Positions 1-8,033 of a stretch of 22,591 nt of DNA are shown here, in pieces; position 1 is the stretch's first letter; each line of letters begins with the position of its first letter. The translations under genes and the position numbers were made by a program. The stretch covers positions 7,204-29,794 of the forward strand of contig DPJP01000241.1 in NCBI GenBank assembly GCA_003542955.1. Direction: 5' to 3'. The stretch comes from Armatimonadota bacterium (GTDB taxonomy: Bacteria; Armatimonadota; Zipacnadia; Zipacnadales; UBA11051). The notes beneath the pieces are model-generated. The model saw only the letters and a list, made by a program, of their open reading frames with translations, made no database searches and was not told the DNA's origin.

Positions 1-447
1 CCACCGCGACCAGCGCCGCCGCCATATCTGGCGGCCGAGATCCTCGCGGAGGCCAGGCAGCGCAAGTCGCCGCAGCAGAGGGCCGCGCGCAGAAGCACGA
101 TCGGCTCCCCCCCGTTCCTGGCCACCTGTGCCGTCATTGCCGCCGGCGCGATCCTGACCCTGTTGGCCATCTACCACTACGAACGCGTCCAGCCGCGTCA
201 GGATACGCACACGCCGGTCTTGTTCGTCAAGTCAGGGCAGGGCGTACTGATCCTTGCCGACCCCAATGACCCGATGCGCGAGCAGACCCCAGAGGAGATA
301 CTGGACAAGATCCGTCGGGGCAAGATTGTACTCGAGTATGGCCCTGACCTCGGCGGGAAAGGCGCAATCGCCAAGGGCACCTCCGACATGCTGATCCTGC
401 GCTACAGCTCCGGCGAGCGGCGTTCAGGGATCTCGGCCCACCCCTAA
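1..447 (+). CDS. C-terminal part of a single-pass membrane protein, 5' truncated
   Basis: The reading frame is open from the first base, so this is the 3' part of a longer gene cut by the window edge; an ATG at 163 lies inside it and is unlikely to be the true start. The visible 148 residues begin with a Pro/Ala-rich and then basic stretch, followed by one hydrophobic segment (about residues 41-60, FLATCAVIAAGAILTLLAIY), and then about 85 soluble residues. This layout resembles an N-terminal cytoplasmic tail, one membrane anchor and an extracytoplasmic domain. I do not recognise the soluble domain. Its stop overlaps the stop of the convergent minus-strand gene by a few bases, leaving no room for a separate terminator. 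Confidence 0.7.
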   Translation, partial: PPRPAPPPYLAAEILAEARQRKSPQQRAARRSTIGSPPFLATCAVIAAGAILTLLAIYHYERVQPRQDTHTPVLFVKSGQGVLILADPNDPMREQTPEEILDKIRRGKIVLEYGPDLGGKGAIAKGTSDMLILRYSSGERRSGISAHP

Positions 448-863
448 CCGCCCGGCGCGGCCCGTACCCGCACGATGACACGCCCGGACTGGATCAGTTC
501 GGCTACCCCACGAGCGTAGCGCACCTCGACGCCGAGCGTGTCCGCCGCGAACCTCAAAGGCACATGCACCCGCCCACCCACGAGCCGCGGGGGGGCGTCC
601 AGGTCGACTGCTCGCCCATCTACCCAGGCTTGCGGGAAATCCACCTGTAGAAGGACCGTGCGTGCGTTGTGCCACATGGTGATCGCGCGCGTCGGCGCGT
701 ACCACTCGATCGACACCCCTGCCTGCTCGAAGACCCCGCGCAATGGGGCGAGCATGCGGCCGTTCTCGATGATGCCGGGGACGGTGGGAACATCGCCGTC
801 GGCCAACGGGGCGGTCCGCGGAGCAATCAGTACCGCAAGTGCAACCAGCACGCAAGCTCTCAT
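444..863 (-). CDS. Exported protein with copper-amine-oxidase N-terminal-like domain
   Basis: This 139-residue protein starts with a hydrophobic signal peptide (about residues 1-21, ALAVLIAP core). It continues with the pattern of the copper amine oxidase N-terminal domain family (Cu_amine_oxidN1): a 'GRMLAPLRGVFEQAGVSIEW' segment, an 'ITM..NARTVLLQV' strand pair, and a second 'GRVHVPLRFAADTLGVEVRY' segment. In other bacteria such domains are common in secreted or surface proteins and do not by themselves carry oxidase activity, so an enzymatic role should not be assumed. It lies 63 bp downstream of the large secreted protein on the same strand. No Shine-Dalgarno sequence precedes the ATG, but a perfect TATAAT ends six bases upstream, which suggests a leaderless transcript. 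Confidence 0.8.
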   Translation of the reverse strand: MRACVLVALAVLIAPRTAPLADGDVPTVPGIIENGRMLAPLRGVFEQAGVSIEWYAPTRAITMWHNARTVLLQVDFPQAWVDGRAVDLDAPPRLVGGRVHVPLRFAADTLGVEVRYARGVAELIQSGRVIVRVRAAPGG

Positions 864-869
864 GCGCCC

Positions 870-875
870 ATTATA
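870..875 (-). promoter_or_regulatory. Perfect -10 box, probable leaderless promoter
   Basis: On the minus strand the sequence reads TATAAT followed by six bases and then the ATG at 863. Transcription normally begins six to seven bases beyond a -10 box, which would put the start site on or next to the ATG. No Shine-Dalgarno motif lies in between. No convincing -35 hexamer is found 17 bases upstream. The leaderless reading is inference from spacing. Confidence 0.5.
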
Positions 876-926
876 CAGCGTGTGGGGCCGCTATGGGAGT
901 GGCGGGCGGGTTCGGTGCATTCCGCG

Positions 927-3788
927 TCATGGGATTGCTTCGGCGTACTCCTTGCCGATGTAGTACATGTGCGCGTTGGCGTTGTCAAGTTTGACGGTGA
1001 AGGCCCCATCGGGCGCCACGGCACCTGCCCTTTGCCGCGCGTGCAAGTCCCAGACGGGGGTCGAGGGGGGGGCACCGGCTTCGACGGTCACCTCAGTCCC
1101 CGCCGGCACTCCCTGGTAGTTCGACACCAGCACCGCCATCTCAGCGCCCATGCCCATCCCGCACGCCTTGACCCGTGCATCGCTGCACTCAATGCCCTCC
1201 AGGGGCCGCCCATCCATGAACAGGTCCTCGATAGGCGCAATGATGCTGATTGCCTCTGCATGGTAGCGGAAGTGAGCGGCATCGAAGTACCCGTACCAGT
1301 AGTACGTGACGCCGCGGGAGCCGTTGGCAAAGACCTCCAGGAGCATGTCGCGGGTGTGCGCGGGATCATACTCCCCGTAGCAGCCTGTGCTCAGCCACGG
1401 GATGATGTCGTTGGTCTGCATGGCGGCGCGGTTGGTCGCGACGCCCCGTGCGACCGCCATCCCGCTGCCGGCCACATACAGGCTGGGCATCGCCATCTGG
1501 AGCATGTCCGGGTAGAGGTTCCCGAATGCGAACAGCCCATCATTGAGCGGCGTGGTGGGCTGCGTGCGGTAGCTCCCGTACTGGACCTGCCGCTGGATTC
1601 CCGCCTCGGCGAGAGCCTTGTCGATGGCGGACCGCATGTCGACGTGTATCTCCCGACCCATCGCCGCACGGAACTGATCCCAGTCGGTGAAGCCGCCGGC
1701 TTCGGAGCGTTGCAGACAACGTTGGCATTGCGGCGCCTCCTGAGCCCCGTGCCAGTAGGCCTCGATGTCATAGAAGATCATGTCGGGCTCGATCCACACG
1801 GCGTGCCGGGCAAAGCTCTCGTGCTCCTTCTGGTAGAACTGGCCGCGGTAGGATGGGCACACCGAGCCGTACCTGTCGCCGGGCAGGACCGACCTGGTCT
1901 CCTGCTGTTGGCGGTCTGAGGCGATGGCGCCCGCGGGTGACTCGATCTGGATTATCTGGAGGCCTGCCTGCCGCGCCCGCTCAATGAACTCGCGATATCC
2001 GGCAACACTGCTCTCGCGCCAGTAGCATGGCTGCATCCCGACCGCGTTGAAGCCCAGGTGTCTCTGAGCGCCCAGGTAGTCCGGCCATACCTTGTCCAGT
2101 GACGGGGCCTCTGCCCACGAGAGACTCACGTGCAGGCGTTTCGGCACGCGTGCAGGCGGGATGACAAGCGACTCCCACCGCAGGCGACGTTCATTGGCCG
2201 GGCCGCTGCCATTGTCGCCGTAGGTATAGAGCACGTCGGTCTGTCCGGGAGGGAGCAGGCTCTGAAGGCAGATCTCAGTGCCCAGTCCGTGCCAGTCGAC
2301 CACGTAGCGCCTGAATGGGCGCCCTTCGTGCTCGACGTCGGCTGGGGTGCTCTCCGGCCTGACGAGCTTGAGCGTCTCCGGCAGGTCGAGGACGAGTTTG
2401 CAGGGCTTGCCGTACTCGGCTCCCTCTCTCGCATCCTGCGCGAGCAGCCTGGCGCGCAAGGGCAGGTTCTGGCAAACGGGCACCGTGCGCCAGACCGGGG
2501 TGAAGGCGACGCCCTCGGTGACAATCTCCATCCTCCTGCCCGGATCGGGCTCGAAGACGGGGAGGTCATCGGCGCCCTTGACCACGGCCATCTCATCGCT
2601 CACAAAAAACTGCTTCTGGTGTAGCATCTGCAGGGCAACGTATCGTGCCTTGAGCCCAACCGGCACCCGGAAGTTATGCACCCAGGCGAGAGTCTGTTCG
2701 GGCAATTCGTACGCTTCGTCGGAGAGATCGTCCATACCGCGCTTGTGTCGGGATGCGACTTGGTAGTAGTCCTCACCGTCCTCGCTGAGCAGGACCCTGA
2801 TCTCTTCGGGGAACTCCAGAGCGTTCTGTTCGGCTCCGCCCAGCAGGCGCACCACGACGGAGTCGACCGGCTCCACCGCCTCAAGGTCGGCGAAGATGGT
2901 CACCAGCGGCGGTCCCTGCCAGCCGACGCAGCCCCGCTCGAACCAGATACGCTCGTCGGTGCGCTCGCCGAGCTTGCCGTCGGTGAGCTGAAGCGGATCA
3001 TCATCGTCGATATTGAGATACTGGGTGGGGGCGGGGGTGTAGCGGAGACGCTTGCCCAGGATCAAGTTCCCGGGCGCGATCATCCTGCGGAACTGGTCCC
3101 TGCGGTCGAAGACGTTGTCGAGGTACTCGCGCTCACCCGGGGGCATTGCCGGCAGCAGCCTGACGGCGCCCTCGGCGGGAGTGACGGCCAGCTCATCCGC
3201 TATCATCGTGCCATGCAGCGCGAAGTCCAGACGCAGATAGCGCGCCTGGTAGCCCAGATTCAGCACAACGGCATAGATGCCCGGGTAGTCCGCGGGCAGT
3301 GGCGAGTAGGTCCGTGCCGGATCGTCTTCAGGATGGCTCTGGGCCGACAGATTGCGCACCGGCACGAAGGCCTCGCCATCATCACTCAGCGACACCGAGA
3401 TCGTCCGGGGAAGCGTATTATTGGCGTCGATCACTTGCAGGCGCATGAGGACCTGCCCGATCGGCCGGCTCTGGCCCAGGTCACACGTGATGCGCGCATA
3501 CTGCTGGTAGGCCCATCCGACCGCGCGCTTGTCGGTCCACATCCGTCCTTGGACCCCGGCCAGGACGCCGTCGGTCAGGGCGCCCAGATCGCCACCGGTA
3601 TGCCGGTCGTTCGGGGCGGGCTCCGCCGCCGGCGGCAGTCCCGCGACGAGATTCACGGGCCCAACCAACAGCGGCCAGTCGGCCGGGTCGACCTGGGGGT
3701 AGATGGCCCATTCCTTATCGGAGCGGATGGGCGCGCCGACGGCCACTACGCTCAGCAGCAGACAGCCCACTATCCACAATTGCGTCAT
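927..3788 (-). CDS. Secreted protein with two discoidin-like domains and a glycoside-hydrolase-like TIM barrel
   Basis: The protein is 953 residues long from the ATG at 3788, which has a good ribosome site (GAGGTGAGAGGC) directly upstream; the frame also stays open further upstream without one. A signal peptide covers about residues 1-19. Two F5/8-type-C (discoidin)-like modules follow at roughly 40-215 and 235-410, each with a 'LTDG' segment, an aromatic/Asp-Leu strand and a 'SLSDDGEAF' or 'LLSEDGEDYY' strand. A linker beta domain leads to a probable TIM barrel (about 550-860), with 'RLHVSLSW' at its start and an acidic 'FYDIEAYW' strand near residue 673 that could carry catalytic Asp/Glu. 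A CxxC pair follows (QCQRC). A C-terminal beta domain ends the protein. Role inferred: binding and possibly hydrolysis of a polysaccharide outside the cell. The substrate and GH family are unknown. Confidence 0.75.
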   Translation of the reverse strand: MTQLWIVGCLLLSVVAVGAPIRSDKEWAIYPQVDPADWPLLVGPVNLVAGLPPAAEPAPNDRHTGGDLGALTDGVLAGVQGRMWTDKRAVGWAYQQYARITCDLGQSRPIGQVLMRLQVIDANNTLPRTISVSLSDDGEAFVPVRNLSAQSHPEDDPARTYSPLPADYPGIYAVVLNLGYQARYLRLDFALHGTMIADELAVTPAEGAVRLLPAMPPGEREYLDNVFDRRDQFRRMIAPGNLILGKRLRYTPAPTQYLNIDDDDPLQLTDGKLGERTDERIWFERGCVGWQGPPLVTIFADLEAVEPVDSVVVRLLGGAEQNALEFPEEIRVLLSEDGEDYYQVASRHKRGMDDLSDEAYELPEQTLAWVHNFRVPVGLKARYVALQMLHQKQFFVSDEMAVVKGADDLPVFEPDPGRRMEIVTEGVAFTPVWRTVPVCQNLPLRARLLAQDAREGAEYGKPCKLVLDLPETLKLVRPESTPADVEHEGRPFRRYVVDWHGLGTEICLQSLLPPGQTDVLYTYGDNGSGPANERRLRWESLVIPPARVPKRLHVSLSWAEAPSLDKVWPDYLGAQRHLGFNAVGMQPCYWRESSVAGYREFIERARQAGLQIIQIESPAGAIASDRQQQETRSVLPGDRYGSVCPSYRGQFYQKEHESFARHAVWIEPDMIFYDIEAYWHGAQEAPQCQRCLQRSEAGGFTDWDQFRAAMGREIHVDMRSAIDKALAEAGIQRQVQYGSYRTQPTTPLNDGLFAFGNLYPDMLQMAMPSLYVAGSGMAVARGVATNRAAMQTNDIIPWLSTGCYGEYDPAHTRDMLLEVFANGSRGVTYYWYGYFDAAHFRYHAEAISIIAPIEDLFMDGRPLEGIECSDARVKACGMGMGAEMAVLVSNYQGVPAGTEVTVEAGAPPSTPVWDLHARQRAGAVAPDGAFTVKLDNANAHMYYIGKEYAEAIP

Positions 3789-4104
3789 GCCTCTCACCTC
3801 AGCAGTCTCCACAACCCACACGGCAACACGTGGTCCGGCTCCGAACTCGGCAAACAGGCGTCGGGACAACGCTCAGATACCGCCTGATGAGCGTGCCGGC
3901 CAGGCACACGTTCCCCGCCGGAGTATACGGCGCCTGCACACCCCTGCTACTCAACCGGGGCAACAGCGCCGCTCGGAGTACACCATCGAGCCCGCGGCCG
4001 CAGACGGGCTGTTCGCCGAATGGTGCCGCAGCGGAAGGAATCAGCCGTCGAGCGGCGAAGTGCCACCGGGCGCATCGCATCCCCAGAGTAGCGGACACCA
4101 TCCA
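3789..4104. other. Intergenic region between divergent genes
   Basis: This 316-bp stretch separates the minus-strand secreted protein from folP. The folP frame stays open through it, but the translation is low-complexity and unlike the family, so I read it as non-coding. A TATACT hexamer on the minus strand (3922-3927) with TTGAGT 21 bases upstream is a weak promoter candidate for the secreted gene; the spacing is longer than ideal. No clear promoter for folP was found. Confidence 0.4.
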
Positions 4105-5319
4105 ATGGGCGACCACAGGGTCAGACTGCTCGAGCCCGGCCCCCATGCGGCACTGAGCGTCGAGCTGGCACGGCTGGATATCGACGAGCCGTGGGCGCAG
4201 TACATGGCCCACAAGGGCGCCGTCATTGTGCTGCGCATCGAGCGGGTGCGGGGGAAGGCGGCCTCACTGCTCAAGCAGCATATGCTGTCCCTGGGCGGAG
4301 ACTGCGCAGTCGGGCGGCAGGTGGCCAACTTCGACGATACTCCCGCCCCAGTCGTGCTGCTGGGGACCCGACTCCATTACCAGCAGATGATTCACAAGCT
4401 TGCGGCACAGCCGTTCGAGCTGGCAGCCATCGCGCAGGAGATCGCCGTGGCGCTCGAGCGCCTGGCCGGGCCGCCCGAGCCGATCCGGTGCGGAGAGCAC
4501 CTGCTGCGCTTCGATGCCGGGACGCTGGTGATGGGGATCATCAACACCACACCCGATTCTTTCTCCGGCGACGGGCTGTCGGGCGATGTCGAAGCTGCAC
4601 TCGCCCAGGCGCGCAGGTTCGTCGCCGAGGGCGCCGACATCCTCGACGTGGGCGGGCAGTCGACGCGGCCGGGGAGCGATGATGTGGAGCTGGAGGAGGA
4701 GATCCGCCGCACCGCGCCGGTGATCGCGGCGATATGCTCCGAACTCGATGTGCCGGTCTCGGTAGATACGTCTCGGCCACAGGTGGCGGAGGCGGCAATC
4801 GCGGCGGGGGCGAGCTTTATCAATGACATCTACGCCCTCCGGCGCGACGGGATGCTGCAAGTGGCGGCCGACAGCGGAGCTGGTGTCTGCCTGATGCACA
4901 TGCAGGGCACGCCCGGGGACATGCAGCAGAGCCCGACCTATGGCGACCTGATGGCGGAGGTGTATGAAAGCCTGGCGACTTGGCTGGAGGCGGCGGTTGC
5001 AGGCGGCGTGTGCGAGACACAGATCATGATCGACCCCGGCTTCGGGTTCGGGAAGACCGTCAACCACAACATCGAGCTTGTGCGCAGGCTGCGTGAGTTG
5101 ACCTCGCTGGGCCGGCCGATCCTGATGGGCGCCTCGCGCAAGTCCAGTATCGGGACGGTGCTGGGGCTGCCTGACGCATCGCAGAGACTCTGGGGGACGG
5201 CGGCGGTCAACACGCTGGCCGTCGCCAACGGCGCGGCGATGGTGCGCGTTCATGATGTGGCCGAGATGGCGCAGGTTGCCGCGATGGCCGATGCCGTGCT
5301 GCGTGGGTGGGGCGAGTGA
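4105..5319 (+). CDS. folP: Dihydropteroate synthase with N-terminal extension domain
   Basis: FolP condenses 6-hydroxymethyl-dihydropterin pyrophosphate with p-aminobenzoate to give dihydropteroate, a cytoplasmic step of folate synthesis. The ATG at 4105 gives 404 residues. The C-terminal two thirds (from about residue 140) carries the family signatures in order: MGIINTTPDSFSGDG, ILDVGGQSTRPG, VSVDTSRP, INDIYAL, MHMQGTP, IDPGFGFGKT, MGASRKSSIG and a closing VRVHDV. The first about 115 residues (with 'LLKQHMLSLGGDCAVGR' and 'VLLGTRLHYQQMIHKLAAQPF') match the extra N-terminal domain found on about 400-residue FolP proteins of several bacterial groups; its role is not established. I chose this start because homology begins right there, although the ribosome site is weak. 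It overlaps the next gene at GTGA. Confidence 0.92.
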   Translation: MGDHRVRLLEPGPHAALSVELARLDIDEPWAQYMAHKGAVIVLRIERVRGKAASLLKQHMLSLGGDCAVGRQVANFDDTPAPVVLLGTRLHYQQMIHKLAAQPFELAAIAQEIAVALERLAGPPEPIRCGEHLLRFDAGTLVMGIINTTPDSFSGDGLSGDVEAALAQARRFVAEGADILDVGGQSTRPGSDDVELEEEIRRTAPVIAAICSELDVPVSVDTSRPQVAEAAIAAGASFINDIYALRRDGMLQVAADSGAGVCLMHMQGTPGDMQQSPTYGDLMAEVYESLATWLEAAVAGGVCETQIMIDPGFGFGKTVNHNIELVRRLRELTSLGRPILMGASRKSSIGTVLGLPDASQRLWGTAAVNTLAVANGAAMVRVHDVAEMAQVAAMADAVLRGWGE

Positions 5320-5921
5320 ATGGGCGCCTGGTCCGGGAGCAGAAGCTCGCAGTGCGGCGGCAGGTTCAGGCCGCGCGGGATGCGCTCGACGCGGCCGAGC
5401 GTGAGGTCAGGAGCGCGGCGATCTGCCGGACCATCGCGGGGTTGCCCGAGTTCGAGCAGGCTGAGAGTGTGATGCTCTTTGCCTCTTTCGGTAGCGAGTT
5501 GAGCACACGCGCGCTCGTCGACACGACGCTGCTGGCGGGCAAACGGCTGGTGCTACCGGCCGTGCAGGGCAGGGGACGGCTGGCCCTGCGCGTCGTATGC
5601 GACCCGGCCACGGAGTTGGCGCGCGGCACGTGGGGCATCCCCGAGCCGTGTGTGCGGTGCCCGGAGATCGCCGTCGGCGAGTTGGACTTCCTGCTGGTGC
5701 CGGGGTTGGCTTTCGATGAGCGCGGTGGCAGAGTCGGCTACGGCGGCGGCTACTACGACTGCCTGCTACGGCAGACGGTCGCGCGCCCCCGTCCCCCGGC
5801 CGTTGTCGCGGCGTGCTTCGAGCTGCAGCTGCTGCCGACGGTGCCAACCTCCACCCACGACCTGCCGGTCCCCATCATAGTGACCGAAGCCCGAGTCATC
5901 CGCACCGGCGCGGAAGCATAG
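5316..5921 (+). CDS. 5-formyltetrahydrofolate cyclo-ligase
   Basis: This enzyme uses ATP to convert 5-formyl-THF into 5,10-methenyl-THF, returning the storage or inhibitory form of folate to the active pool. The GTG at 5316 gives 201 residues and overlaps the folP stop codon (GTGA), implying translational coupling; a GTG at 5307 is also possible. Family features seen are the basic N-terminal helix (REQKLAVRRQV), 'VMLFASFGSELST', a 'RGTWGIPEP' segment (usual G-I-P/R-E-P), 'LLVPGLAFDERGGRVGYGGGYYD' as the nucleotide/folate-binding loop, and the C-terminal 'LPTVPTSTHDLPV' (usual P-x-x-x-x-D). Length is normal. Family names in use are YgfA, FthC and MTHFS; I leave the symbol blank. Confidence 0.9.
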   Translation: MNGRLVREQKLAVRRQVQAARDALDAAEREVRSAAICRTIAGLPEFEQAESVMLFASFGSELSTRALVDTTLLAGKRLVLPAVQGRGRLALRVVCDPATELARGTWGIPEPCVRCPEIAVGELDFLLVPGLAFDERGGRVGYGGGYYDCLLRQTVARPRPPAVVAACFELQLLPTVPTSTHDLPVPIIVTEARVIRTGAEA

Positions 5922-5942
5922 ACAGGAGGCCGCGAAGCGACG

Positions 5943-6332
5943 ATGAAGCAGGATGTCATCAGGCTGGTGAACATGAGCTTCTACGGGCATCACGGTGTCG
6001 CCGACTCGGAGCGGCAGCTCGGCGGAAGATTCTCGATGGATGTCGAGATATTCCGGGACCTGCGGGAGGCCGGGCGGACTGACGACCTGACCAAGACAGT
6101 CGACTATAAGGCCGTCTACGAGTTGATACGCAGAGTCGAGACCGCGCGCGGGTACCTGCTGCTCGAGGCGCTGGCACACGACGTCGCGCAGGCGCTGCTG
6201 CGGGAGTTCGATATCGATGCGGTGACCGTCCGCACACGCAAGCAGAGCGTCCCCCTGGGGGGACTCGTCGACCATACCGAGGTAGAGATACACCGCACAC
6301 GCGATGACCTGGAGTCGTTACCGGAGGAGTGA
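5943..6332 (+). CDS. folB: Dihydroneopterin aldolase
   Basis: FolB cleaves 7,8-dihydroneopterin to 6-hydroxymethyl-dihydropterin and glycolaldehyde, feeding FolK and then FolP. The protein is 129 residues, with the family pattern FYGHHGV..E at the N-terminus (catalytic Glu in DSERQLGGRF), VDY in the middle, a 'YLLLEALAHDVAQALL' helix with the pterin-binding Glu, and the C-terminal VRTRKQSVPLGGLVDHTEVEI containing the catalytic Lys. An AGGAGG lies 13 bases before the ATG. It sits 21 bp after the cyclo-ligase gene in the same direction. folK, which usually accompanies folB, is absent here. Confidence 0.92.
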   Translation: MKQDVIRLVNMSFYGHHGVADSERQLGGRFSMDVEIFRDLREAGRTDDLTKTVDYKAVYELIRRVETARGYLLLEALAHDVAQALLREFDIDAVTVRTRKQSVPLGGLVDHTEVEIHRTRDDLESLPEE

Positions 6333-6336
6333 GCGC

Positions 6337-6699
6337 ATGCCGCAGCCCATCGTCATCCGCAAGGGCGCCGAGGAGAAGCTGTTTGACGCACAGATGCTGG
6401 CCAAGCTTGAGGCCGAAGAGATCGACTTCCGCGATGTCGGGGTCAACGACTACGGCCTGGTGCCGGGTGGCGGTTTCGCGCCGCAGTTGCATGACGACAA
6501 GCTCGAGGTCGTCACGCCGGTGGCGCTGGGCAAGGTCGAGGGGCCGGTCGTCCGCTACACCGATGACGAGGGCGGCTACGAATTCGAGCTTGCCTCGCTC
6601 GACAGCATCGTCATCCCCCGCGGGGTCAAGCACGCGGCCTACAACATCTGCGACACCATGGTCGCCCTGTTCATTACCAACTTCAGCTACCGCGACTGA
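6337..6699 (+). CDS. Small single-domain cupin protein, first of a tandem pair
   Basis: The protein is 120 residues, starting at the ATG at 6337, seven bases after a GGAGGAG that overlaps the end of folB; the frame extends upstream into folB but without a ribosome site. It shows a cupin fold pattern: 'VPGGGFAPQLHDDKLEVV' (His and Glu of motif 1, in a reduced form) and 'VIPRGVKHAAYN', which fits the second cupin motif P-x-G-x2-H-x3-N. It closely resembles the next gene, sharing for example HDDKLEVV, VRYTDDEG and NICDT, so the two arose by duplication. The ligand and reaction cannot be told. Its position directly behind folB suggests co-expression with folate genes, but nothing ties it to folate chemistry. 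Confidence 0.8.
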   Translation: MPQPIVIRKGAEEKLFDAQMLAKLEAEEIDFRDVGVNDYGLVPGGGFAPQLHDDKLEVVTPVALGKVEGPVVRYTDDEGGYEFELASLDSIVIPRGVKHAAYNICDTMVALFITNFSYRD

Positions 6700-6725
6700 T
6701 TGGCGGCGCACAGGAGGAAGAGCCG

Positions 6726-7112
6726 ATGGCCGAGCGAGAACCGCTGCGCAGGGCGATTGTGTTCCGGAGGGCCGAGCAGGCGATCTACACGCTGTTCGAG
6801 GCCGACGAGGTGCGCAGGCTCGCCGGGGAGACCATCCAACTACGCGACGTCGGCATCAACGACTTTGAACTGGTGCCGGGCGGCGGCTTCGAGCAGCAGA
6901 CCCATGACGACAAGCTGGAGGTCGTCGTGGCCATCCCGTTGGGCAAGACCGAGGGAATGATCGTGCGCTACACCGATGACGAGGGCAGCTACTGCCTGGA
7001 GCTTGGCGCGCAGGACAGCATCCTGATCCCCCGCAACGTGCCGCACAAGGCGCTGAACATCTGTGATACGCACGTGGTGCTGATCACCGTGAACTTCCGC
7101 TACGTGCAGTGA
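6726..7112 (+). CDS. Small single-domain cupin protein, second of a tandem pair
   Basis: This 128-residue paralogue of the preceding gene has a strong ribosome site (AGGAGG about six bases before the ATG). The shared core covers 'LRDVGINDFELVPGGGF', 'HDDKLEVV', 'VRYTDDEG' and 'NICDTHVVLI'. In the second cupin motif the usual Gly is replaced by Asn (PRNVPHKALN), while the His and final Asn are retained. The N-terminal about 25 residues differ most between the copies. Duplicate cupins may form a heterodimer or bind different small molecules; this is inference. No substrate is suggested by the sequence. Confidence 0.8.
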   Translation: MAEREPLRRAIVFRRAEQAIYTLFEADEVRRLAGETIQLRDVGINDFELVPGGGFEQQTHDDKLEVVVAIPLGKTEGMIVRYTDDEGSYCLELGAQDSILIPRNVPHKALNICDTHVVLITVNFRYVQ

Positions 7113-7121
7113 GGGACCCCC

Positions 7122-8033
7122 ATGCCAAAGCTCATCGCGGCGCAGCGCATCTGGGACCGGGGGGCCTACAACTGCTTCACCGACCTCTGTCGACACCGCG
7201 ACCGCTGGGTGTGCGTATTCCGGGAAGGCGTGGCGCACGCCGGCGACATCGGCAGCGTGCGCGTGATCGTCTCCGACGATGCGGAGCAGTGGCAGTCGGC
7301 GGCGTTCCTGGAACGTGACGGCGTGGACCTGCGCGACCCGAAGGTCTGTGTCACGCCGGACGGCAGACTGATGCTGCTCGTCGGCGGAGCGATCGACACG
7401 CCCGACGGCGTCCTGCACCGGTCGATTGTCAGCTTCTCGGAGGACGCGCAGAGCTGGACGCCGTGGGTGCAGGTGACGCCCGACGGTCACTGGCTGTGGC
7501 GGGTGACCTGGCATAGGGGCAGGGCCTACGGAGTGAGCAAGCTCGGGGACGGGGATACGCCCAAGCGCGGCTTCCTCTGGCAGTCCGAGGACGGGGTCGT
7601 GCATGAGCTGGTTCATGAGTTCGAAGTGCCCGCGATGAGCGAGACGACGCTGCGCTTCACGGAGGCGGGTGAGGCCATCTCACTGACGCGGCGCACGGGC
7701 CCCGGAGGTGGGAACGGCTGGGGCGGAAGCGCTGCGCCGCCGTACACGAGTTGGAGCTGGCACGAGACAGACTACCCATTCGGTGGACCGAACTTCGTCA
7801 TCATGCCTGACGGGGCTATGTGGGCCACGAGTCGCCTCTATGGTGAGCAGGCGCGCACGGCGCTATTCCGGATGACGCGGGAAGCCATTGACCCGGAGTT
7901 GCTGCTTCCGAGCGGCGGCGACACGAGCTATGCGGGCATGGTCCTCCATGAGGGCCTGCTGTGGATGTCGTACTACTCAGGGCATGAAGAGAAGCCGTGC
8001 ATCTACCTGGCGCGTGTGGCCCTGGGCGGGTGA
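7122..8033 (+). CDS. Sialidase-like / BNR-type beta-propeller protein
   Basis: The protein is 303 residues and has no signal peptide, so it is probably cytoplasmic. Repeated blades have the 'S.D...W.....F' (Asp-box-like) pattern, for example VSDDAEQWQSAAFLERD and FSEDAQSWTPWVQVTPD, alternating with 'CVTPDGRLMLLVGG', 'VIMPDGAMWATSR' and 'VLHEGLLWMSYYSGHE'. Such sequences resemble exo-sialidase-like and five-bladed GH43/GH33-like propellers annotated widely in Planctomycetota and Armatimonadota. I cannot identify a full catalytic set, so hydrolase activity is only possible. It starts nine bases after the second cupin, with GAGGGA as the ribosome site, and probably ends this transcription unit. 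Confidence 0.65.
   Translation: MPKLIAAQRIWDRGAYNCFTDLCRHRDRWVCVFREGVAHAGDIGSVRVIVSDDAEQWQSAAFLERDGVDLRDPKVCVTPDGRLMLLVGGAIDTPDGVLHRSIVSFSEDAQSWTPWVQVTPDGHWLWRVTWHRGRAYGVSKLGDGDTPKRGFLWQSEDGVVHELVHEFEVPAMSETTLRFTEAGEAISLTRRTGPGGGNGWGGSAAPPYTSWSWHETDYPFGGPNFVIMPDGAMWATSRLYGEQARTALFRMTREAIDPELLLPSGGDTSYAGMVLHEGLLWMSYYSGHEEKPCIYLARVALGG

Noticed and set aside
669..1919. 416-residue + strand frame opposite the secreted protein gene
   Set aside because: Shadow of the minus-strand CDS: low-complexity translation, no ribosome site, and no family pattern, while the opposite strand shows a signal peptide and domains.
2676..3887. 403-residue + strand frame opposite the same gene
   Set aside because: Antisense shadow in a high-GC region, with no recognisable motifs.
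3703..4104. N-terminal extension of folP to 3703
   Set aside because: The extra translation is low-complexity and unlike any FolP, and it would overlap the divergent secreted gene; homology begins at the ATG at 4105.
4264..5253. 329-residue minus-strand frame opposite folP
   Set aside because: Antisense to a well-supported dihydropteroate synthase; composition typical of an opposite-strand shadow.
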